Made by a program: the position numbers and the translations under genes
Part shown: piece by piece, positions 22,078-26,648 of the stretch
Position numbering within the stretch: the stretch's first letter is position 1
How the letters are laid out: each line of letters opens with the position of its first letter
DNA from: Klebsiella pneumoniae
GTDB lineage: Bacteria > Pseudomonadota > Gammaproteobacteria > Ga0077536
Direction: 5' to 3'
Assembly: GCA_945873015.1 (NCBI GenBank)
Contig: CAMCBY010000010.1
Span: 1 to 26,648 of the forward strand
DNA: 26,648 bases
The notes under the pieces: model-generated
Database searches by the model: none
Told to the model about the DNA's origin: nothing
What the model saw: only the letters and a program-made list of their open reading frames with translations

Positions 22078-24574
22078 CGCGCGCGCGCCGGGCTTGTCGC
22101 TGTGGCGCCTGGCGTGGCGCCTCTTATGCCGCGATCTTGCCAGTGGACGTCTGACTGTCATGCTGGCCGCGACCGTCATCGCCGTCGCCAGTACGGTCGC
22201 GGTGAGTCTATTGGTGAGCCGCGTCGACCGCGCGCTGGTGGCCGAATCAAGTGCGCTACTGGCCGGCGACCTCGCGCTGTTGAGCAGTACGCCACCTCCC
22301 GAACAATACATCACGCGCGCCACTGCCCTTGAGCTCAAATATGCACGTATTGCCGCCATGCGCAGCGTGGTGAGCAAGGGCGATGCGCTGCAACTGGTAC
22401 AACTGAAAGCGACTGACGATGCTTATCCATTGCGCGGGCAATTGCTGATTGCCGAATCCGCGGCGGCGACACCGCAAGCCGTCGCTGCCGGCCCGCCACG
22501 CGGCGAAATCTGGGCTGAAGCCAAACTCCTGAATCTGCTCGATGTGCGCGTCGGCGCAACACTCACCATCGGCAGCTCCGAACTGCGACTGACGCGCATG
22601 CTGGTATTGGAGCCGGATCGCGGCAGCGACCTGTTCTCGATCGCGCCGCGTGTGCTCATGCACTATGACGACCTTGCCGCGACTGGCCTCGTCGTGCCCG
22701 GCAGTCGCGTCAGTTACACCACCTTGCTGGCCGGCCCGGCCGAGCGCATCAAGGACTATCGCGCCGGACTCGACCTGCGTCGCGGTGACAGCGTGCAGGA
22801 CCCGCGCAGCGCGCGACCGGAAATGCGTGCGGCTTTGACCCAGGCCGAGCGTTTCCTGAGTCTGGCCGCGTTCGCCAGCGTGATGCTCGCGGCCATCGGC
22901 ATTGCGCTCGCGGCGGCGGGTTACGCCGAGCTGCACGAAGGCACGGTCGCCATCCTCAAGACCCTCGGTCTCACGCGGCGCGCGGTGGTGATGCTGTTGT
23001 GCTGCGAGACTTTGTATCTCGCGCTGGCAGCGACCGTGCTCGGCGATGGCATTGCCTTGCTGCTGGAGCGTGTACTCGTACAACGCCTGGTGCCGATGGC
23101 TGAATTCGCAGCCAGCACGCCGGCACCTCTGGCGCTGCTGCATGGCGCGCTGGTCGCCGTCATCGCCTTGTGCGGTTTTGCCATTCCGGCACTCGCCCGA
23201 CTCGGGCGCCTGCCAGTAGTCGCGATACTGTCGCGCGACCGTGCCGGTCTGCCCGATGCGCGGCCGTGGCGTGTGCTCGGCATGCTGGCGGCATTCGCGG
23301 CCATTGCACCGTGGCACAGCGGCAATCCCAAGCTGGTGCTGATGGCGCTCGGCGGCATGCTGGCCTCGGCCCTGGTGCTGGCGGCAGCCGGTTGGGGACT
23401 GGTGCGCATGCTCGGACGTCTGCGCGCGCACACCCGCATGAGCTGGCGCTTCGGACTCGCGAGTGTCGCGCGTCGTGCGCGCTTGTCGGTGCTGCAGACC
23501 ACTGCGATTGGACTTGGCCTGACGGTGATTCTGCTTTTGGGTCTGGTGCGCAACGATCTGTTCCGCCAGTGGACCGCGCATCTGCCGGCCGACGCGCCTA
23601 ATCAATTTCTGATCAACATCCAGAGCGACGAAGTCGATGCGATGCGTGATTTCCTGAGCTCCCATACCCGACTCGCGCCCCAGTTCTACCCGATGGTGCG
23701 CGGCCGCCTGACAGCCATCAATGGTGCCGCTGTGGTGGTCGAAAACTACACCGATCAACGCGCGCGCCGTCTGGCGGAGCGGGAATTCAATCTGTCCTCG
23801 GCGCTCACGCCCAAGAGCGACAACCGCATCGTTGGCGGACGCTGGTGGGCGGCGGGCGCCCGCGGCGAGTTATCGGTTGAACAAGGCATCGCCGAGACGC
23901 TCGGCCTGACCTTGGGCGACGAGTTGACCTTCCTCGTCGCCGACCGCGAAGTGCACGGCCGCATTACCAGCCTGCGCAAAGTGGATTGGGAAAATTTCCA
24001 GGTCAATTTTTTTGTCGTCACCACACCCGACATGCTGGCCGCGGCACCGGCCACCTATATCACCAGCTTTCGTCTCGATGCGGCTGAGCCCGGACTCATG
24101 GCGGCGCTGGTGGAGCGTTTCCCCAGCGTCACCGTCATCGACATCGACGCCTTGATGCGCCAGGTGCGGCAGGTCATGGACCGGGTCGCCCAGGCGCTGA
24201 CCTGGGTTTTTATGTTTGCCTTGGGCGCTGGCAGTCTGGTACTGGCCGCCTCGGTGCAGGCCAGTCAACGCGAGCGCCTGAAAGACACCGTGCTGTTACG
24301 CACCCTCGGCGCCTCGCGGCGTTTTGTGCGCAGCGCAGTGCTGGCCGAGTTTCTCGCCATCGGCGCGGTCGCCGGCACCCTCGCCAGCGGCGGGGCTTTG
24401 TTAACGGCCGGTCTGCTTGCCACCCAGGTGCTGGATATCCCCTATGTGCCGGACTGGCGAATTCCCTTGACCGGCATCGTGGTCTCGATGCTGGCATTGG
24501 CACTGATTGGCTTGCGCGTGGTCGGCAAAATCCTGCGCGAGCCCGTTGCCCATGGTCTGCGCGAATCGCAGTAA
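22034..24574 (+). CDS. ybbP: FtsX-like ABC transporter permease YbbP
   Basis: Large inner-membrane permease, 846 residues (E. coli YbbP about 804). Its layout is an N-terminal membrane helix (about residues 40-60), a periplasmic domain, an FtsX core with three helices (about 280-400), a second membrane and periplasmic region, and a second FtsX core near the C-terminus. Clear matches to E. coli YbbP are VAILKTLGLTRRAVV, NQFLINIQSDEVDAMRDFL, FYPMVRGRLTAING, ITSLRKVDWENFQVNFF and VLLRTLGASRR. The longest frame begins at GTG 22034. Later starts at GTG 22058 or TTG 22070 (with GGTGG upstream, near the ybbA stop) are equally possible and change only the N-terminus. It lies downstream of ybbA in the same operon. 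Confidence 0.9.
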   Translation: MNGASRLPVVVSLTDARAPGLSLWRLAWRLLCRDLASGRLTVMLAATVIAVASTVAVSLLVSRVDRALVAESSALLAGDLALLSSTPPPEQYITRATALELKYARIAAMRSVVSKGDALQLVQLKATDDAYPLRGQLLIAESAAATPQAVAAGPPRGEIWAEAKLLNLLDVRVGATLTIGSSELRLTRMLVLEPDRGSDLFSIAPRVLMHYDDLAATGLVVPGSRVSYTTLLAGPAERIKDYRAGLDLRRGDSVQDPRSARPEMRAALTQAERFLSLAAFASVMLAAIGIALAAAGYAELHEGTVAILKTLGLTRRAVVMLLCCETLYLALAATVLGDGIALLLERVLVQRLVPMAEFAASTPAPLALLHGALVAVIALCGFAIPALARLGRLPVVAILSRDRAGLPDARPWRVLGMLAAFAAIAPWHSGNPKLVLMALGGMLASALVLAAAGWGLVRMLGRLRAHTRMSWRFGLASVARRARLSVLQTTAIGLGLTVILLLGLVRNDLFRQWTAHLPADAPNQFLINIQSDEVDAMRDFLSSHTRLAPQFYPMVRGRLTAINGAAVVVENYTDQRARRLAEREFNLSSALTPKSDNRIVGGRWWAAGARGELSVEQGIAETLGLTLGDELTFLVADREVHGRITSLRKVDWENFQVNFFVVTTPDMLAAAPATYITSFRLDAAEPGLMAALVERFPSVTVIDIDALMRQVRQVMDRVAQALTWVFMFALGAGSLVLAASVQASQRERLKDTVLLRTLGASRRFVRSAVLAEFLAIGAVAGTLASGGALLTAGLLATQVLDIPYVPDWRIPLTGIVVSMLALALIGLRVVGKILREPVAHGLRESQ

Positions 24575-24636
24575 CGGTCTTTCAGCGCGCGCTGCCTTGG
24601 TGTAGCGTCGCGACCTTCTCCACACGAGCGTCCACC

Positions 24637-25740
24637 ATGCCCAAATATCTCGGTACGCCGGCTTTCGAACACGGACAACGCCAGCGTCTGGGCATTCTGG
24701 TCTGCAATCTCGGCACACCCGATGCACCCACTCCCCGCGCGGTGCGTCGTTATCTGGCCGAGTTTTTGAGCGACCCGCGTGTGATCGAAACGCCGCGGCT
24801 GCTGTGGTGGCCGATCCTGCATGGCGTGATCCTCAATCTGCGCCCACGCCGTTCGGCCCACGCCTACGCCAAGATCTGGCAAGCACAAGGCTCGCCGTTG
24901 CTGACCTTTTCACAAAGCCTGAGCGCAAAACTTGGCAGCGCGCTCGCCGGCGATGATGATGATGACGATGCCATCGTCACCGCGCTCGGCATGCGTTATG
25001 GCTCGCCCTCGATCGCGAGCGCGCTTGATACGCTGCTCGCGCGCGGCGCGCGGCGCATCGTGGTGCTGCCGCTCTACCCGCAATACGCCGCGCCGACTAC
25101 CGCGTCGGTGATGGATGCGGTGTTTGCCCATTGCGCGCGCCTGCGCTGGGTGCCGGAACTGCGCTTCGTCAACGATTACCATAACGACCCGCGCTATATC
25201 GCGGCGCTGGCCGACTCGGTGCGCGACTATTGGGCCGAGCATGGCCGCCCCGATCGTCTGTTGATGTCGTTTCACGGCCTGCCGGAAAAATATTTTCTCG
25301 CCGGCGATCCTTATTTCTGTCAGTGCCAGGCCACCGCGCGTCTGCTGCGTGAAGCATTGGCGCTCGAACCGGACGCGTGCAGCGTCACGTTTCAATCGCG
25401 AGTCGGACCGACCCGCTGGCTTGAGCCTTATACCGACATCACCTTGACCGCGCTCGGCAAAGCCGGCACCCGACGAGTGGACGTGGTGTGCCCAGGCTTT
25501 GCAGTCGATTGCCTGGAAACCCTGGAGGAAATCGCGATGCAGAATGGGGACGCTTTCCGCGCCGCCGGCGGCGGCGAGCTGCATTACATCCCGGCCTTGA
25601 ACGACAGCCCTCGCCATGTGGAGATGTTGTCCGCTCTGGTCGCGGCGAACCTTGGCAATTGGCGCGAGACAACGCGTGACGATGCGGCCGCGCGCGACGC
25701 GGCCTGCACACGCGCACGCGCGCTCGGCGCGCCACGTTAG
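24637..25740 (+). CDS. hemH: Ferrochelatase
   Basis: Inserts Fe2+ into protoporphyrin IX, the last step of protoheme synthesis. 367 residues, slightly longer than E. coli (320). It has the N-terminal LGILVCNLGTPDAPTPRAVRRYLAEFL, the metal-entry His213 in MSFHGLPEKY, and Glu294 in VVCPGFAVDCLETLEEI. The Cys-containing stretch PYFCQCQATARLL is common in the proteobacterial branch. Asp residues 106-111 form an uninterrupted run encoded by GAT repeats (24952-24969). The C-terminal tail after residue about 340 is Ala/Arg-rich and looks disordered. No strong SD is seen. It starts 62 bases after ybbP and is convergent with yjbQ. Confidence 0.96.
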   Translation: MPKYLGTPAFEHGQRQRLGILVCNLGTPDAPTPRAVRRYLAEFLSDPRVIETPRLLWWPILHGVILNLRPRRSAHAYAKIWQAQGSPLLTFSQSLSAKLGSALAGDDDDDDAIVTALGMRYGSPSIASALDTLLARGARRIVVLPLYPQYAAPTTASVMDAVFAHCARLRWVPELRFVNDYHNDPRYIAALADSVRDYWAEHGRPDRLLMSFHGLPEKYFLAGDPYFCQCQATARLLREALALEPDACSVTFQSRVGPTRWLEPYTDITLTALGKAGTRRVDVVCPGFAVDCLETLEEIAMQNGDAFRAAGGGELHYIPALNDSPRHVEMLSALVAANLGNWRETTRDDAAARDAACTRARALGAPR

Positions 25741-25756
25741 CCGGGCGGTGCCGGCC

Positions 25757-26173
25757 TTATTCGCCCATCAAGGTCACATCAAGACGGCGCTCGTGCCCGC
25801 GCAAACGATGTTCCCATAACAGCACGCCCTGCCAGGTGCCGAGCGCGAGGCGCCCGGCGCGTATTGGCAGCGAGAGATCGGTATTGGTCAGCACCGCACG
25901 CACATGGGCCGGCATATCGTCGTCACCTTCTTCTACGTGCTGGAACAACGGGTCGCCATCGGGCACCAGTCTTTGCATAAATCGCTCAAGGTCCCGCAGC
26001 ACCTGCGGATCAGCGTTCTCGCACACCAGCAGCGAGGCACTGGTGTGACGGATCCAGACCGCGCAGATGCCGACCCGCACAGCGCTGGCACGCACCAGCG
26101 CCGCAAGTTCAGCGGTCACTTCGACAAAACCACGCGCGCGCGTAGTGATGGTCAATTCATGGGTGACAACCAA
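25757..26173 (-). CDS. yjbQ: YjbQ / UPF0047 family protein (secondary thiamine-phosphate synthase-like)
   Basis: A 138-residue protein, the same length as E. coli YjbQ, of the UPF0047 family, for which weak thiamine-phosphate synthase activity is reported. Conserved residues seen: RHTSASLLVCEN, the acidic EEGDDDMPAH, the strand GRLALGTWQGVLLWEHR and the C-terminal RRLDVTL. The longest frame runs to 26362, but that part is low quality and overlaps the nitroreductase. The TTG at 26173 gives a start that aligns residue by residue with E. coli YjbQ (x-x-x-x-L-T-x-T-x-x-x-R-G-F), and no ATG is available in that position. It begins 10 bases after the nitroreductase stop. Confidence 0.85.
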   Translation of the reverse strand: MVVTHELTITTRARGFVEVTAELAALVRASAVRVGICAVWIRHTSASLLVCENADPQVLRDLERFMQRLVPDGDPLFQHVEEGDDDMPAHVRAVLTNTDLSLPIRAGRLALGTWQGVLLWEHRLRGHERRLDVTLMGE

Positions 26174-26183
26174 GACTCGCGCC

Positions 26184-26648
26184 CTATTCGATACGCGCCA
26201 GCACTTTCGACAAGGGTCGGCGCTGCTGCTCGACCAGCGTCGCAGGGCGCCCGTACCAGAACAGACCCACCACGAATTCACGCGCGGCATGCAGCCCGAG
26301 CATGTGGAACAACTCGGGATCACGGGTGATGGCACCGGTTGTCCATTTGCAGCCGATCCCATCGGCCCACAAGGTCAGCATCATGTTCTGCGCGGCGCAA
26401 CTGCAGGCGGCGTAATCCTCACGTTCGCGCTGGGCGTCATCGCTGCGCAGGCAGGTCATCAACAGCCAACCCGGCACTTCTAGCCAGCGTTGACGTTTGA
26501 TCTCGGCGGCACGGTCGCCCTTGGCGACACGCACCAGTTCGGTACTGCGCGCGATGATCTGCTGGCGCGCCAAGGGACCCAGCATGTAGAAACGCCACGG
26601 CTCGGTGCGGTGGTGATTGGGTGCCCAGCACGCCACTTCGATGGCGCG
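26184..26648 (-). CDS. Nitroreductase family protein (5' end beyond window)
   Basis: C-terminal 154 codons of an FMN-dependent nitroreductase-fold protein; the frame stays open to the window edge, so the N-terminal arginine-rich FMN motif is missing from view. The visible part begins RAIEVACWAPNHHRTEPWRFYML, typical of the YdjA-like branch (APDHK-PWRF in E. coli). It continues with DYAACSCAAQNMMLTLWADGIGCKW and the late VVGLFWYGRPA that lines the flavin site. The substrate is unknown. It overlaps nothing and is followed after 10 bases by yjbQ on the same strand. Confidence 0.88.
   Translation of the reverse strand, partial: RAIEVACWAPNHHRTEPWRFYMLGPLARQQIIARSTELVRVAKGDRAAEIKRQRWLEVPGWLLMTCLRSDDAQREREDYAACSCAAQNMMLTLWADGIGCKWTTGAITRDPELFHMLGLHAAREFVVGLFWYGRPATLVEQQRRPLSKVLARIE

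Noticed and set aside
22256..23758. 500-codon minus-strand open frame opposite ybbP
   Set aside because: It is Gln/His/Arg-rich with no recognisable domain and wholly overlaps ybbP, which matches E. coli YbbP along its length.

Overview
The window looks like an ordinary chromosomal segment of a GC-rich, Gram-negative gammaproteobacterium. The evidence is the set of gene neighbourhoods: glyQ-glyS-gmhB-plsC, glnA-DUF4124-ntrB-ntrC, lptM-lysA, trxA-rho, and tesA divergent from ybbA-ybbP. I cannot name the genus. I recognise no transposase, integrase, phage gene, CRISPR array, tRNA or rRNA, and coding density is high throughout, so this reads as core genome rather than an accessory island.

Layout. 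(1) 224-4987, plus strand: a four-gene set with a GldA-like ATPase, a GldF-like permease, a GldG-like auxiliary protein and a DUF4340 protein; its substrate is unknown. (2) 5034-5597, minus strand: an unrecognised 187-residue protein whose Shine-Dalgarno lies inside a predicted hairpin. (3) 5752-10009, plus strand: glycyl-tRNA synthetase alpha and beta, the heptose bisphosphate phosphatase gmhB and an acyltransferase (plsC), all overlapping or nearly touching. (4) 10094-11101: hemB of the zinc-cysteine-free type. (5) 17527 down to 11111, minus strand: lptM, lysA, glnA, a DUF4124 protein, ntrB and ntrC. glnA has an excellent -24/-12 sigma-54 promoter with NtrC-like half-sites upstream, and ntrB has two NtrC-like dyads upstream, so the nitrogen circuit can be read directly from the DNA. 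(6) 17895-19687, plus strand: trxA and rho, each followed by two tandem perfect stem-loops that lack a U-tract. (7) 21422 down to 19798, minus strand: tesA, a Nudix hydrolase and a HIT protein. (8) 21406-25740, plus strand: ybbA, ybbP and hemH; the ybbA and tesA 5' ends overlap on opposite strands. (9) 26648 down to 25757, minus strand: a nitroreductase cut by the window edge, then yjbQ with a TTG start.

I found no clear undescribed system. The items most worth a second look are the Gld-type ABC cluster of unknown function, the SD-sequestering hairpin in front of the orphan gene at 5034-5597, the tandem stem-loops after trxA and rho, and the lysA-glnA junction where dapF would often be expected. 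Start codons were moved from the longest open frame where homology, a ribosome binding site or gene overlap argued for it; each case is explained in its entry.
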